Of a DNA stretch of 61,264 nt, positions 43,230-51,205 are shown in pieces. Each line of letters opens with the position of its first letter. Position 1 is the stretch's first letter. A model generated the notes under the pieces. It saw only the letters and a program-made list of their open reading frames with translations, had not been told where the DNA came from and searched no databases. Made by a program: the position numbers and the translations under genes. The stretch is from Oscillospiraceae bacterium (GTDB taxonomy: Bacteria; Bacillota; Clostridia; UMGS1840): the NCBI GenBank assembly GCA_015068645.1, contig SVKD01000006.1, positions 1-61,264 on the forward strand, read 5' to 3'.

Positions 43230-44456
43230 ATGAAACGATGTAAACGAATGATGGGAATTTTCCTGGCGATGCTTTTTGTTTTTATCCAGATGGGGGCTGT
43301 TGTCGGAAATGCAAATTGGCCTGCGTTCAGTGATGGGTTGGCTATTGTAAGCCAATATGACAGATATGGATATATCAATCAAAACGGAGATCGCAAACTA
43401 GCTCTTCGATTTGATTATGCATATGATTTTTCCGAAGGATTAGCTGCCGTGAAAGTTGACGACAAATGGGGTTACATCAATACTGCAGGAAACTATGTAG
43501 CGAAGCCTCAGTTTGATTGGGCATCTGATTTTTCTGAAGGATTAGCTGCCGTGGAAGTTAACGGTAAATGGGGTTATATCGGTCAGAATGGATATTATGT
43601 GGTTCCTCCTCAGTTTGATTGGGCATATGATTTTTCCGAAGGGTTAGCTACCGTGGAAGTTAACGGTAAATGCGGTTATATCGGTCAGAATGGATATTAT
43701 GTGGTTCTTCCTCAGTTTGATTGTGCTTATGCTTTTTCTGAGGGATTGGCACTTGTTGAAGTTGGCGGCAAATATGGTTATATTAATCAAAGCGGCTATT
43801 ATGAAGTGGAACCGTGGTTGGATGATGGATATGATTTTTCAGAGGGACTTGCGTGTGTGCAAGTTGGAGATAAATGGGGATATATGAGTCGGTATGGATA
43901 TTTTGAAGTTCATCCTCAGTTTGATTGGGCATATGATTTTTCCGGAGGATTAGCTGTCGTGGAAGTTAACGGTAAATGCGGTTATATCGGTCAAAATGGA
44001 TATTATGTGGTTCCTCCTCAGTTTGATTGGGCATCTGATTTTTCCGAAGGGTTGGCGCGTGTTGAAGTTGGAGGTAAATATGGTTATATTAATCAAAGCG
44101 GCTATTATGTAGCGGAACCCCAGTTTGACTATGCGTTGGATTTTTCTGATGGGCGAGCGGCTGTGATGGTGAACGATAAATGGGGCTACATTAATCAGCA
44201 TGGATACTATGTATGGGAACCTTATTGGGATTATGCTAGCGATTTCTATTCGGGATTAGCGGTAGTTTACCATGGCGATTTTAGCGGCGTTATCAATTCC
44301 GACGGAACATGTATCTGCGAAGAACAAAGTGAATACAGTGAATTTCTTGTAACTGATGATGGATATATTTTGTACTATCATGATGGATGGAAATATCTGG
44401 TGGATCGAAACGGAAACATTTTGTCAGGTGGCTATGATATGATTGGTGAGTATTGA
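43230..44456 (+). CDS. Secreted WG-repeat protein 2
   Basis: 408 residues, same plan as its neighbour: signal peptide, nine 34-residue WG repeats, a degenerate tenth and a C-terminal segment ending DMIGEY. The first 17 residues are identical to protein 1. Repeats 3, 4 and 7 share the EVNGK variant with repeat 5 of protein 1, at DNA level almost identical, suggesting exchange after duplication. Two repeats have Cys in place of the WG tryptophan (NGKCGYIG). It is probably surface-exposed or released; ligand unknown. Confidence 0.88.
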   Translation: MKRCKRMMGIFLAMLFVFIQMGAVVGNANWPAFSDGLAIVSQYDRYGYINQNGDRKLALRFDYAYDFSEGLAAVKVDDKWGYINTAGNYVAKPQFDWASDFSEGLAAVEVNGKWGYIGQNGYYVVPPQFDWAYDFSEGLATVEVNGKCGYIGQNGYYVVLPQFDCAYAFSEGLALVEVGGKYGYINQSGYYEVEPWLDDGYDFSEGLACVQVGDKWGYMSRYGYFEVHPQFDWAYDFSGGLAVVEVNGKCGYIGQNGYYVVPPQFDWASDFSEGLARVEVGGKYGYINQSGYYVAEPQFDYALDFSDGRAAVMVNDKWGYINQHGYYVWEPYWDYASDFYSGLAVVYHGDFSGVINSDGTCICEEQSEYSEFLVTDDGYILYYHDGWKYLVDRNGNILSGGYDMIGEY

Positions 44457-44477
44457 TCCATCGGCATACCAAAAACA

Positions 44478-44515
44478 CAGTAAGGGCGGAGCGGTTCCGC
44501 CCTTACGTTTTTTTG
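44478..44515 (+). terminator. Terminator of WG-repeat gene 2
   Basis: GTAAGGGCGGA (44480-44490) pairs with TCCGCCCTTAC (44496-44506), followed by GTTTTTTT. Confidence 0.92.
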
Positions 44516-44556
44516 TTTCTCACTAAAATTTAAAAGAAAAAAGTTGGAAAAAAGTA

Positions 44557-44585
44557 TTGACAAATAAAATGGAATATGTTATATT
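44557..44585 (+). promoter_or_regulatory. SigA-type promoter of rpmG-secE-nusG
   Basis: TTGACA (44557-44562), 17 bp, TATATT (44580-44585). A leader of about 150 nt precedes rpmG. Confidence 0.82.
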
Positions 44586-44739
44586 AAGTAATGCCCTTAG
44601 TTTAGGCGTTATTTTTTTGTGCAAAAAAATATGTTTTTGCAGGTAAAAAAATGCGTCAAACGGAGCCTTATATGCTGCATTTTGGGGCACTTAACATCAG
44701 TAAATTAAAATACTATAAATTGGCGGAGGTGTTTAAAAG

Positions 44740-44889
44740 ATGAGAGTAAAAATTACTTTAGCTTGTACCGAATGTAAACAGAGAAACTACGACACTATGA
44801 AAAACAAGAAAAACGATCCCGAAAGATTGGAAATGAACAAATATTGCAGATTCTGCAGAAAACATACTCTGCATAAAGAAACCAAATAA
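44740..44889 (+). CDS. rpmG: 50S ribosomal protein L33
   Basis: 49 residues. The translation starts [19 protein letters not shown] and ends [15 protein letters not shown]; the two CxxC pairs (CTEC and CRFC) show the zinc-binding form of L33. GCGGAGGTG lies upstream of the ATG. Placing rpmG directly before secE-nusG is the standard Firmicutes order. Confidence 0.95.
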   Translation: MRVKITLACTECKQRNYDTMKNKKNDPERLEMNKYCRFCRKHTLHKETK

Positions 44890-45036
44890 TTCATTTTGGT
44901 TTGATTGCCGACGGCAAATTTTTGCGGTCGGGGAGTATCCCGTTTTGTATATATAATGTATATATGCAGGATTGCAGCATGGATTTCTGTAGAAAAGGGT
45001 GCCCGTCAGGGTGCTTTTAGAAAGGAATGAACGACA

Positions 45037-45240
45037 ATGGCTGGAAATGAAAAGAAACAGAACGGAATTGTAAAATATTTCAAGGGCGTTAAATCTGAAT
45101 TCAAAAAAGTGACTTGGCCGTCTTTCAAACAGATTTTAAACAATACCGGTATGGTTATTGCTTCTGTTATTATTATCGGGTTATTCATTTTTGTGTTGGA
45201 TTACGCTTTCTCCACAGCATTAAAAGCAATTATTAAATAA
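45037..45240 (+). CDS. secE: Preprotein translocase subunit SecE
   Basis: 67 residues, the short Gram-positive form with one membrane segment (about 40-60). KYFKGVKSEFKKVTWPSFKQILNNTG is the conserved amphipathic helix that contacts SecY. AAAGGAA precedes the ATG. nusG follows by 19 bp. Confidence 0.95.
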   Translation: MAGNEKKQNGIVKYFKGVKSEFKKVTWPSFKQILNNTGMVIASVIIIGLFIFVLDYAFSTALKAIIK

Positions 45241-45259
45241 GGGAGGCGACTGCTGTTTT

Positions 45260-45778
45260 ATGGAAACTGCAAAATGGTATGTCGTTCACACCTTTTCCGG
45301 TTATGAAAACAAGGTGAAAACCAATTTGGAAAAAATGGTGGAAAACCGCGGTCTTCACAATAATATTGTGGAAATCAAACTGCCGGAAGAAGAAGTAGTT
45401 GAAATAAAAGATGATCAGAAGAAAGTAATCAAGAGAAAGAAATTTCCCGGTTACTTATTCTTAAAGATGACCATGGATAACGATACCTGGTATATCGTAA
45501 GAAATACCAGAGGTGTTACCGGTTTCGTTGGACCAGGGTCCAAACCCGTTCCGCTGACTGAAGAAGAAATCATCAGTATGGAATTGGAAAAGAGAGTCAT
45601 CGAATTAGATTTCGAGGTTGGAGACGACGTTCGCATTACCGAAGGCTCTTTCGAGGGCTTTATTGGAGTGGTTCAGTCCATCAACATGGCAGAAGAGAAA
45701 TTTACCGTACTGGTATCTATGCTCGGCCGTGAAACACCGGTGGAATTTGAATTCGGACAGGCCGAAAAGGTCGAATAA
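45260..45778 (+). CDS. nusG: Transcription termination/antitermination factor NusG
   Basis: 172 residues. The NGN domain starts ETAKWYVVHTFSGYENKVKTNLE and includes FPGYLFLKM and TRGVTGFVG; the C-terminal KOW domain has GDDVRITEGSFEGFIG. NusG binds the RNA polymerase clamp and modulates pausing and termination. Confidence 0.97.
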   Translation: METAKWYVVHTFSGYENKVKTNLEKMVENRGLHNNIVEIKLPEEEVVEIKDDQKKVIKRKKFPGYLFLKMTMDNDTWYIVRNTRGVTGFVGPGSKPVPLTEEEIISMELEKRVIELDFEVGDDVRITEGSFEGFIGVVQSINMAEEKFTVLVSMLGRETPVEFEFGQAEKVE

Positions 45779-45838
45779 TCACATTAGAATAAGCGCATTC
45801 TATGCACTTAGATACAGCAGAGCAAGGGTTTGCTTTGC

Positions 45839-45895
45839 GTGGGAGGGTTGAAAAATCCCCAAAAAAGGATTTTTCGGATCCCGCATCATTACCAC
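45839..45895 (+). ncRNA. L1-type leader RNA upstream of rplK
   Basis: GUGGGAGGG at the left and AUUACCAC at the right close a structure, with an internal AAAAAUCC/GGAUUUUU hairpin. The closing sequences resemble the L1-binding stalk of 23S rRNA (GGUGGGAGGC...UACCACC in E. coli, from memory), the known basis of L1 feedback on the L11-L1 mRNA. A second such site precedes rplA. Confidence 0.65.
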
Positions 45896-45922
45896 ATTTT
45901 TTCTTAATAGGAGGTGTTCTTT

Positions 45923-46348
45923 ATGGCACAGAAGGTTGTAGGCTTTATTAAACTTCAGATTGAAGCAGGTAAGGCAACACCCGCACCGCCGGTTGGTCCT
46001 GCACTGGGTCAGCACGGTGTTAACATTATGCAATTTACCAAAGAGTTCAACGAAAGAACCAAGAACGATATGGGGTTAGTTATCCCGGTAGTTATTACCG
46101 TTTATGCTGACCGTTCTTTCTCTTTCATTACCAAAACTCCGCCGGCAGCAGTACTGTTGAAAAAAGCTTGTAAAATTGAAAGCGGTTCCGGGGTTCCCAA
46201 CAAAACCAAGGTTGCTACCGTTTCCAAAGCTGATTTACAGAAAATTGCTGAACAGAAAATGCCCGACTTAAATGCAGGCTCCATCGAAGCAGCAATGAGC
46301 ATGATCGCAGGTACTGCCCGCAGTATGGGTATCACCGTAGAAGAATAA
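45923..46348 (+). CDS. rplK: 50S ribosomal protein L11
   Basis: 141 residues, exact family length. [31 protein letters not shown] at the N-terminus and [11 protein letters not shown] at the C-terminus are diagnostic. L11 forms the GTPase-associated centre with 23S rRNA. The ATG at 45923 follows GGAGGTG. Confidence 0.98.
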   Translation: MAQKVVGFIKLQIEAGKATPAPPVGPALGQHGVNIMQFTKEFNERTKNDMGLVIPVVITVYADRSFSFITKTPPAAVLLKKACKIESGSGVPNKTKVATVSKADLQKIAEQKMPDLNAGSIEAAMSMIAGTARSMGITVEE

Positions 46349-46369
46349 TTACGGGATTCATACAAAGAC

Positions 46370-46435
46370 GTGGGAGAGATTTTTTAATCTCGCAACTCGG
46401 ATTTTATGACAAAATCCGAACATTCAAATAACCAC
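46370..46435 (+). ncRNA. L1-type leader RNA between rplK and rplA
   Basis: GUGGGAGAG and AAUAACCAC close the element, and CGGAUUUU/AAAAUCCG forms an internal hairpin. It has the same closing sequence and internal design as the element before rplK, ending 5 nt from the rplA ribosome binding site, a suitable place for L1 to block translation. Confidence 0.65.
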
Positions 46436-46448
46436 AGGAGGATTAATT

Positions 46449-47144
46449 ATGTTTAGAGGAAAAAAATATCAGGACGCTGCGAAACTGATTGAAAGAACCA
46501 AACTCTATGATTCTCAGGAAGCTATGGAATTGGTTTGCAAAGCAGCAAAAGCTAAGTTCGACGAAACTGTTGAACTGCATGTAAAACTGGGTGTAGACTC
46601 CAGACACGCTGACCAGCAGGTTAGAGGTGCTGTTATTCTGCCCCACGGTACCGGTAAAACTGTTAGAGTTTTAGTATTTGCAAAAGGCGATAAATTAGCA
46701 GAAGCAGAAGCTGCTGGTGCTGATTACGTTGGTGCAGAAGAACTGGTTACCAAAATCCAGGGTGAAAACTGGTTTGAATTTGACGTTGTTGTTGCAACCC
46801 CCGATATGATGGGCGTTGTTGGTAGATTAGGTAAAGTATTAGGTCCCAAAGGCTTAATGCCCAACCCCAAAGCCGGCACCGTTACTATGGACGTTGCAAA
46901 AGCAATCGCTGATATCAAGAGCGGTAAAATTGAATACCGTCTGGATAAAACCAACATCATCCACTGTCCCATCGGAAAAGTTTCCTTTGGCGCAGAAAAA
47001 CTGCTGGAAAACTTCAATGCTTTAATGGGCGCTGTTATCAAAGCAAAACCGGCAGCTGCAAAAGGTCAGTATTTAAGAAGCGTTTCTGTTGCTTCTACTA
47101 TGGGCCCCGGTATCAAAATCAACCAGTCCAAATTAACTGACTAA
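46449..47144 (+). CDS. rplA: 50S ribosomal protein L1
   Basis: 231 residues, standard length. [62 protein letters not shown] and [22 protein letters not shown] are diagnostic. L1 builds the mobile stalk near the E site and represses its own mRNA by binding a stalk-like site. Confidence 0.98.
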   Translation: MFRGKKYQDAAKLIERTKLYDSQEAMELVCKAAKAKFDETVELHVKLGVDSRHADQQVRGAVILPHGTGKTVRVLVFAKGDKLAEAEAAGADYVGAEELVTKIQGENWFEFDVVVATPDMMGVVGRLGKVLGPKGLMPNPKAGTVTMDVAKAIADIKSGKIEYRLDKTNIIHCPIGKVSFGAEKLLENFNALMGAVIKAKPAAAKGQYLRSVSVASTMGPGIKINQSKLTD

Positions 47145-47172
47145 TTTTGTGATTAAAAATTAAAAAATTCCC

Positions 47173-47201
47173 TTGACAAACTGTCATATTTGTGATATAA
47201 T
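47173..47201 (+). promoter_or_regulatory. SigA-type promoter of rplJ-rplL
   Basis: TTGACA (47173-47178), 17 bp, TATAAT (47196-47201): full consensus. Confidence 0.92.
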
Positions 47202-47209
47202 TGTCAAGG

Positions 47210-47300
47210 TTTGTTCCAAAGACAATAGGCGGTTGGATTCCAACCTTAAAATTCGCCTATCGAGGAAGACGATAAAATTTGTTATTTATTTTATATTGAT
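47210..47300 (+). ncRNA. Ribosomal protein L10 leader
   Basis: CCAAAGACAAUAGGCG near the 5' end and UCGCCUAUCGAGGAAGAC about 40 nt later match the conserved L10-binding leader of Firmicutes rplJ operons, where L10(L12)4 binds and represses its own expression. It lies between the promoter and an attenuator hairpin. Confidence 0.85.
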
Positions 47301-47314
47301 AACGTATTTTTTCC

Positions 47315-47356
47315 TAACTGTCCTCATTTTGTCTTTGTGAGGACAGTTATTTTTTT
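47315..47356 (+). terminator. Attenuator terminator of the rplJ-rplL leader
   Basis: TAACTGTCCTC and GAGGACAGTTA pair with a 13-nt loop and are followed by seven Ts, 23 nt before rplJ. Its place after the L10 leader indicates control by premature termination. Confidence 0.88.
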
Positions 47357-47378
47357 GGTAGATGGAGGTGTATGTAAA

Positions 47379-47885
47379 ATGCCAAGTAACAAAGTGTTAA
47401 AAGCAAAACAGCAGGTTGTTGTTGAATTGTCTGAAAAAATGGCAAAAGCAAACTCCGGTGTTTTAGTAAACTACTGCGGTATCACCGTAGAAGAAGATAC
47501 TGCTCTGCGTAAACAGATGAGAGAAGCAAACGTTGAATACAGCGTTGTGAAAAACACCTTATTAAACTTTGCTGTAAAAGATACTGATTTAGCTGGTCTG
47601 TGCCCCTACTTAGAAGGCCCCACCGCTTTAGCAATCGGTATTGATGATCCTATCGCTCCGATCCGTATCGTTAGCGAGTTCATCGAAAAGAACAAAAAAT
47701 TAGAAATCAAAACCGGTTTCTTCGAAGGAAAAATGCTGGAACAGGCAGAAATCGAAAAAATCGCAAAATTACCTTCCAAAGAAACCTTACTTGCAAAAGC
47801 ATTTGGCGGCTTAAAAGCTCCTATTTCCGCATTTGCAAGAGTTATCAACCAGATCAAAGAACAAAAAGAAGGACAGGGCGCGTAA
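47379..47885 (+). CDS. rplJ: 50S ribosomal protein L10
   Basis: 168 residues. KAKQQVVVELSEKMAKANSGVLVNYCGITV and the VKNTLLNFAV segment are typical; the C-terminal helix (FARVINQIKEQKEGQGA) binds L12 dimers. The ATG at 47379 follows GGAGG by 10 nt; an upstream in-frame start lies inside the attenuator and is unlikely. Confidence 0.97.
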   Translation: MPSNKVLKAKQQVVVELSEKMAKANSGVLVNYCGITVEEDTALRKQMREANVEYSVVKNTLLNFAVKDTDLAGLCPYLEGPTALAIGIDDPIAPIRIVSEFIEKNKKLEIKTGFFEGKMLEQAEIEKIAKLPSKETLLAKAFGGLKAPISAFARVINQIKEQKEGQGA

Positions 47886-47947
47886 TCGTTGCCTAGTGTT
47901 CATCTCAAAATAGGTGCGAAATTGCACAGAAAATGGAGGAATAAAAA

Positions 47948-48325
47948 ATGAGCGAAAAAATTACTAAATTAATCGAAGAAGTTAAAGAATTAACCGTGCT
48001 GGAACTGGCTGATTTAGTTTCCGCATTAGAAGAAGAATTTGGCGTAAGCGCTGCTGCAGGTGCAGTAGTTGTTGCTGCTGGTGGTGCTGCTGCAGGCGGT
48101 GCTGCTGAAGAAAAAACCGAATTTGACGTTGTTATGACCTCTTTCGGCGACAAAAAATTAGACGTTATCAAAGTTGTTAGAGAAATCACCGGCTTAGGCT
48201 TAAAAGAAGCGAAAGACATGGTAGAAGGCGTTCCCTCTAAAATTAAAGAAGGCGCTTCCAAAGAAGACGCTGAAGAAATCAAAACCAAATTAGAAGGCGC
48301 TGGCGCAACTGTAGAACTGAAATAA
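47948..48325 (+). CDS. rplL: 50S ribosomal protein L7/L12
   Basis: 125 residues. An N-terminal dimerisation helix pair ([19 protein letters not shown]), an Ala/Gly-rich hinge (about 38-55) and a C-terminal domain with [38 protein letters not shown] form the classic L12. It recruits translation factors to the ribosome stalk. Confidence 0.98.
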   Translation: MSEKITKLIEEVKELTVLELADLVSALEEEFGVSAAAGAVVVAAGGAAAGGAAEEKTEFDVVMTSFGDKKLDVIKVVREITGLGLKEAKDMVEGVPSKIKEGASKEDAEEIKTKLEGAGATVELK

Positions 48326-48348
48326 TTTCAGTTTCAAATTTGGAATTG

Positions 48349-48387
48349 TGGGGTCATTGCACAAAAGTGCGGTGGCCCCATTTTTTT
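48349..48387 (+). terminator. Terminator of rplJ-rplL
   Basis: TGGGGTCATTGCAC and GTGCGGTGGCCCCA pair (G-U pairs included) around AAAA, then seven Ts. Confidence 0.92.
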
Positions 48388-48400
48388 GTTTGCTTGAAAA

Positions 48401-48507
48401 ATGACGCACAATGGATGAAGTTCACCGCTCGCCGTACAGAACGTACGGCTTCGGGTAACCACCTTCGGTGTTCACTTTCTCCATTCTGCATCCATTTTTC
48501 TGCGCAA
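48401..48507 (+). repeat. Covarying intergenic hairpin repeat, copy A
   Basis: Outer arms ATGGATG/CATCCAT enclose an inner hairpin GCCGTAC (48431-48437) and GTACGGC (48443-48449), followed by TTCGGG. Members B, C and D (56767, 60001, 60148) share the layout with compensatory stem changes. No ORF. Confidence 0.7.
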
Positions 48508-48739
48508 ATGTTGTACGAAGATTCGTCAAGGCTCCGGGCTGCCCGATCGCAATCTTAGATTGCGCTATCGGATCGGGTTCTTATTCAATTTCCAAATTCT
48601 ATTCTCATTTTTCTGCACAAAGGAAACCTAATGAATTGTAAATTCTTTAAAATTGGCGGTAGGGCGTGACGACCACGGGCAATCTATATAAAATCTTTCT
48701 GAAAATAACAAAAAACATTGATTTTTTCTTAGAAAATAC
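48508..48739. other. Repeat-rich intergenic region between rplL and ylxM
   Basis: Contains the palindromic repeat at 48538-48583, a second ATTCT...TTTTTCTGCAC motif like the 3' end of the covarying repeat family (about 48596-48620), and a TAGGGCGTGACGACCACGGGC stretch resembling the TGTAGGGG intergenic repeats further right. No gene seen. Confidence 0.55.
48538..48583 (-). repeat. Dispersed palindromic repeat, copy 2
   Basis: Reverse-orientation partner of 38435-38480: AAGAACCCGA..., inner GCAATC/GATTGC and outer CCCGAT/ATCGGG arms, about 37 of 43 positions alike. Confidence 0.7.
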
Positions 48740-48768
48740 TTGACAAACGGGGACTTTTATAGTACAAT
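48740..48768 (+). promoter_or_regulatory. SigA-type promoter of ylxM-ffh
   Basis: TTGACA (48740-48745), 17 bp, TACAAT (48763-48768), 52 nt upstream of ylxM. Confidence 0.88.
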
Positions 48769-48819
48769 ACCGTATGTCAAGTATTTTTACTTTACACTAT
48801 GGTAGGGAGATATGGTCTG

Positions 48820-49137
48820 ATGAAGGAAATTAAATACGGCGTTTTGCTTGATTATTATGGCGAATTACTCACCGAAAAACAGCGCAGCGCCTTGGATTTA
48901 TACTATAATGAGGACCTCTCTCTGTTGGAAATCGGAGAACATTTGAGTATTTCCCGTCAGGGTGTGCATGAGTGCATCAAAAAAGGATGTGAGCATCTGG
49001 AAGAATATGAAAGTGTTCTGCACTTGTATGAAAAAGAGATGCAAAAAGAAATCGTGAAAGAACAAATTTCAAAAAAACTTTCCGGTTTGGATGAAAAAAT
49101 CATAAACGAAATTTCAGAACTGATAGATAGATTGTAA
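48820..49137 (+). CDS. ylxM: YlxM/p13-like DNA-binding protein (UPF0122)
   Basis: 105 residues. A sigma-70 region 4-like helix-turn-helix (LTEKQRSALDLYYNEDLSLLEIGEHLSISRQGVHECIKKG) is followed by a helical tail. YlxM genes precede ffh in most Firmicutes and affect the SRP pathway. The ATG at 48820 follows AGGGAGA by 9 nt; the ATG at 48799 precedes that site. Confidence 0.92.
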   Translation: MKEIKYGVLLDYYGELLTEKQRSALDLYYNEDLSLLEIGEHLSISRQGVHECIKKGCEHLEEYESVLHLYEKEMQKEIVKEQISKKLSGLDEKIINEISELIDRL

Positions 49138-49156
49138 TGAAAGGAGAACTGCAAAA

Positions 49157-50506
49157 ATGTTTGACTCCTTAAGAGAAAAATTGGATAACGTCTTTAAATC
49201 CCTTCGCGGCAAAGGAAAACTGACTCAGGAAGATGTAAAACTTGCGATGCGTCAGGTACGCCTTTCCTTGTTGGAAGCAGATGTTAACTTTAAAGTAGTA
49301 AAAGATTTGGTTGCAAAAATTACCGAGCGTGCCGTTGGTACCGAAGTTTTGGAATCTTTAACTCCTGCACAGATGGTAATTAAAATTGTAAATGAAGAAC
49401 TGATTGCGTTAATGGGGAGCGGCAATGAAAAAATCAAGATTGCTGACCGTCCTCCTACGGTAATTCTGCTTGCAGGGTTGCAGGGGGCAGGTAAAACCAC
49501 TACCGCTGCAAAATTAGCACTTCATTTAAGAAAACAAGGCAAAAAGCCTTTGTTAACCGCTTGTGACGTTTATCGTCCCGCAGCGATCGATCAGTTAAAA
49601 ACCCTGGGAGCAGGGCTTAATATTCCCGTCTTTACCATCGACGGCTCCAAAGATGCGGTGAAAATTGCAAAAGACTCTTTGGATTTTGCAGCTCGTAACT
49701 TAAACGATATTGTTATCATCGATACCGCAGGTCGTTTGCATATTGATGACGATATGATGGATGAAATCAAACGTATCAATGCCGCAGTGAATCCCACCGA
49801 GGTGCTGTTGGTGATTGATGCCCTGTCCGGTCAGGATGCGGTAAATTCTGCTAAAGCCTTTGATGAAGCGCTTGCTCTGGATGGTTTGATTTTAACTAAA
49901 TTGGACGGTGACTCCCGTGGCGGTGCAGCATTGTCTGTCAGAGCAGTTGTGGGAAAACCCGTCAAATTTGCAGCAGTTGGCGAAAAGCCGTCTGACTTGG
50001 AACCTTTCTATCCCGAACGTATGGTATCCCGTATTTTAGGGATGGGGGATGTGCTTTCCTTAATTGAAAGGGTCAGCCAGGAAGTTGACGAGAAAAAAGC
50101 TTTGGAACTGGAAGAAAAATTAAGAGAAAACCGTGGTATGGACTATGCGGATTATTTGATTCAGCTCCAGCAGATTCAGAAGATGGGGTCCATCAAGGAT
50201 TTACTAGGTTTCTTACCCGGTATCAACAAAAAAGCAATTGATGAAGCCAACATTGATGAAAATAAATTTGTTCGTTCCAAGGCAATCATCCAGTCGATGA
50301 CTGAAGAAGAACGAACCAATCCGAAATTGATGTCCTTCTCCAGAAAAAAACGTATTGCTGCAGGAAGCGGTACCACCATTCAGGATATCAACTCTTTGAC
50401 GAAAGAGCTTGAAATGATGAATAAAATGATGAAGGAATTTAAAAACAACAAAAAATTTGCCCGTAAGATGAAGGGCATGATGAGCAGCATGGGAATGAAA
50501 GAATAA
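49157..50506 (+). CDS. ffh: Signal recognition particle protein Ffh (SRP54)
   Basis: 449 residues. N domain helices (about 1-85), G domain with GLQGAGKTTTAAKLA, DVYRPAAIDQL, DTAGRL and TKLDGDSRGGAALS, and a methionine-rich M domain (about 300-449) with ELEMMNKMMKEF and KGMMSSMG that binds 4.5S RNA and signal peptides. Length is normal. Confidence 0.98.
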   Translation: MFDSLREKLDNVFKSLRGKGKLTQEDVKLAMRQVRLSLLEADVNFKVVKDLVAKITERAVGTEVLESLTPAQMVIKIVNEELIALMGSGNEKIKIADRPPTVILLAGLQGAGKTTTAAKLALHLRKQGKKPLLTACDVYRPAAIDQLKTLGAGLNIPVFTIDGSKDAVKIAKDSLDFAARNLNDIVIIDTAGRLHIDDDMMDEIKRINAAVNPTEVLLVIDALSGQDAVNSAKAFDEALALDGLILTKLDGDSRGGAALSVRAVVGKPVKFAAVGEKPSDLEPFYPERMVSRILGMGDVLSLIERVSQEVDEKKALELEEKLRENRGMDYADYLIQLQQIQKMGSIKDLLGFLPGINKKAIDEANIDENKFVRSKAIIQSMTEEERTNPKLMSFSRKKRIAAGSGTTIQDINSLTKELEMMNKMMKEFKNNKKFARKMKGMMSSMGMKE

Positions 50507-50628
50507 TTCCTATATCCAAAAAGGGCTTTGCCCGATACTAAAATAAGGGGTGTAACCCCGGTATCAAAAAGTTTAAAAAAATATTTTTATAGAAAGATGC
50601 CCGCAATTGGGCAAAAGAGGAGAAAAAA

Positions 50629-50874
50629 ATGGCAGTAAAAATCAGATTAAAAAGACTTGGCGCTAAAAGAGCACCCTTCTACAGAGTTGTAGTTGCAGAT
50701 TCCAGATACCCCAGAGATGGTAGATTCATCGAAGAAATCGGTACCTACAATCCCATGACCAACCCCAACACCATTGACATTGATGCAGACTTAGCGAAAA
50801 AATGGTTAGCAAACGGCGCTCAGCCTACCGATACCGTAAAAGTATTACTGAAAAAAATCGACGTAATCAAATAA
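50629..50874 (+). CDS. rpsP: 30S ribosomal protein S16
   Basis: 81 residues. [40 protein letters not shown] is diagnostic. AAGAGGAG precedes the ATG. The 122-bp gap after ffh holds an imperfect GGGGTGTAACCCC-centred hairpin (about 50535-50572) without a T-run, so transcription may continue from ffh. Confidence 0.98.
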   Translation: MAVKIRLKRLGAKRAPFYRVVVADSRYPRDGRFIEEIGTYNPMTNPNTIDIDADLAKKWLANGAQPTDTVKVLLKKIDVIK

Positions 50875-50896
50875 TAACGGTTCGAGGAGCTAGAAA

Positions 50897-51124
50897 ATGA
50901 AAGATTTATTGACCTTTCTTGTAAAATCTATCGTGGAAAACGAAGACGCAGTTGTGATCGAAGAACACGAAGGGGAAAACGCTTTTATTTATAAAATCAG
51001 CGTTGCTCCCGAAGATATGGGCAGAGTAATCGGCAAACAGGGCAGAATTGCTCAGTCTATCAGAAGCATTGCCAAAGCGGCAACTCCCAGAGATCGCAAA
51101 AAAACCATCGTGGATATTGTGTAA
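50897..51124 (+). CDS. khpA: KH-domain RNA-binding protein KhpA
   Basis: 75 residues forming one KH domain with the GxxG-type loop in VIGKQGRIAQSIRSI. KhpA (YlqC) works with KhpB as an RNA chaperone in Firmicutes. Gene order rpsP-khpA-rimM-trmD is standard. Confidence 0.93.
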   Translation: MKDLLTFLVKSIVENEDAVVIEEHEGENAFIYKISVAPEDMGRVIGKQGRIAQSIRSIAKAATPRDRKKTIVDIV

Positions 51125-51142
51125 ATTTTTTGGGAAACAACT

Positions 51143-51180
51143 AAAGTGGCAAGTGTTCCGTTTGGAATACTTGCCATTTT
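51143..51180 (+). terminator. Hairpin between khpA and rimM (possible weak terminator)
   Basis: TGGCAAGTGTTCC and GGAATACTTGCCA pair with a GTTT loop, followed by only four Ts. It may partly terminate or stabilise the upstream rpsP-khpA message. Confidence 0.65.
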
Positions 51181-51205
51181 CCAAACAGATAAAGAGGTGC
51201 AGATA

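Larger units (their letters stand above)
43044..44456 (+). repeat. Segmental duplication, copy 2
   Basis: Begins with an 18-bp remnant of the secG 3' end including its stop codon (16 of 18 bases match 41585-41602), then repeats the terminator, promoter, ribosome binding site and signal-peptide region before a second WG-repeat gene. Confidence 0.88.

Noticed and set aside
41941-44201. Several minus-strand ORFs of 60-170 codons opposite the WG-repeat genes
   Set aside because: They mirror the 102-bp repeats of the sense genes, lack ribosome binding sites and show no independent motif.
41900-44250. Regular 102-bp spacing that could be mistaken for a repeat array such as CRISPR
   Set aside because: The whole unit is coding in one frame as WG repeats; there are no unique spacers.
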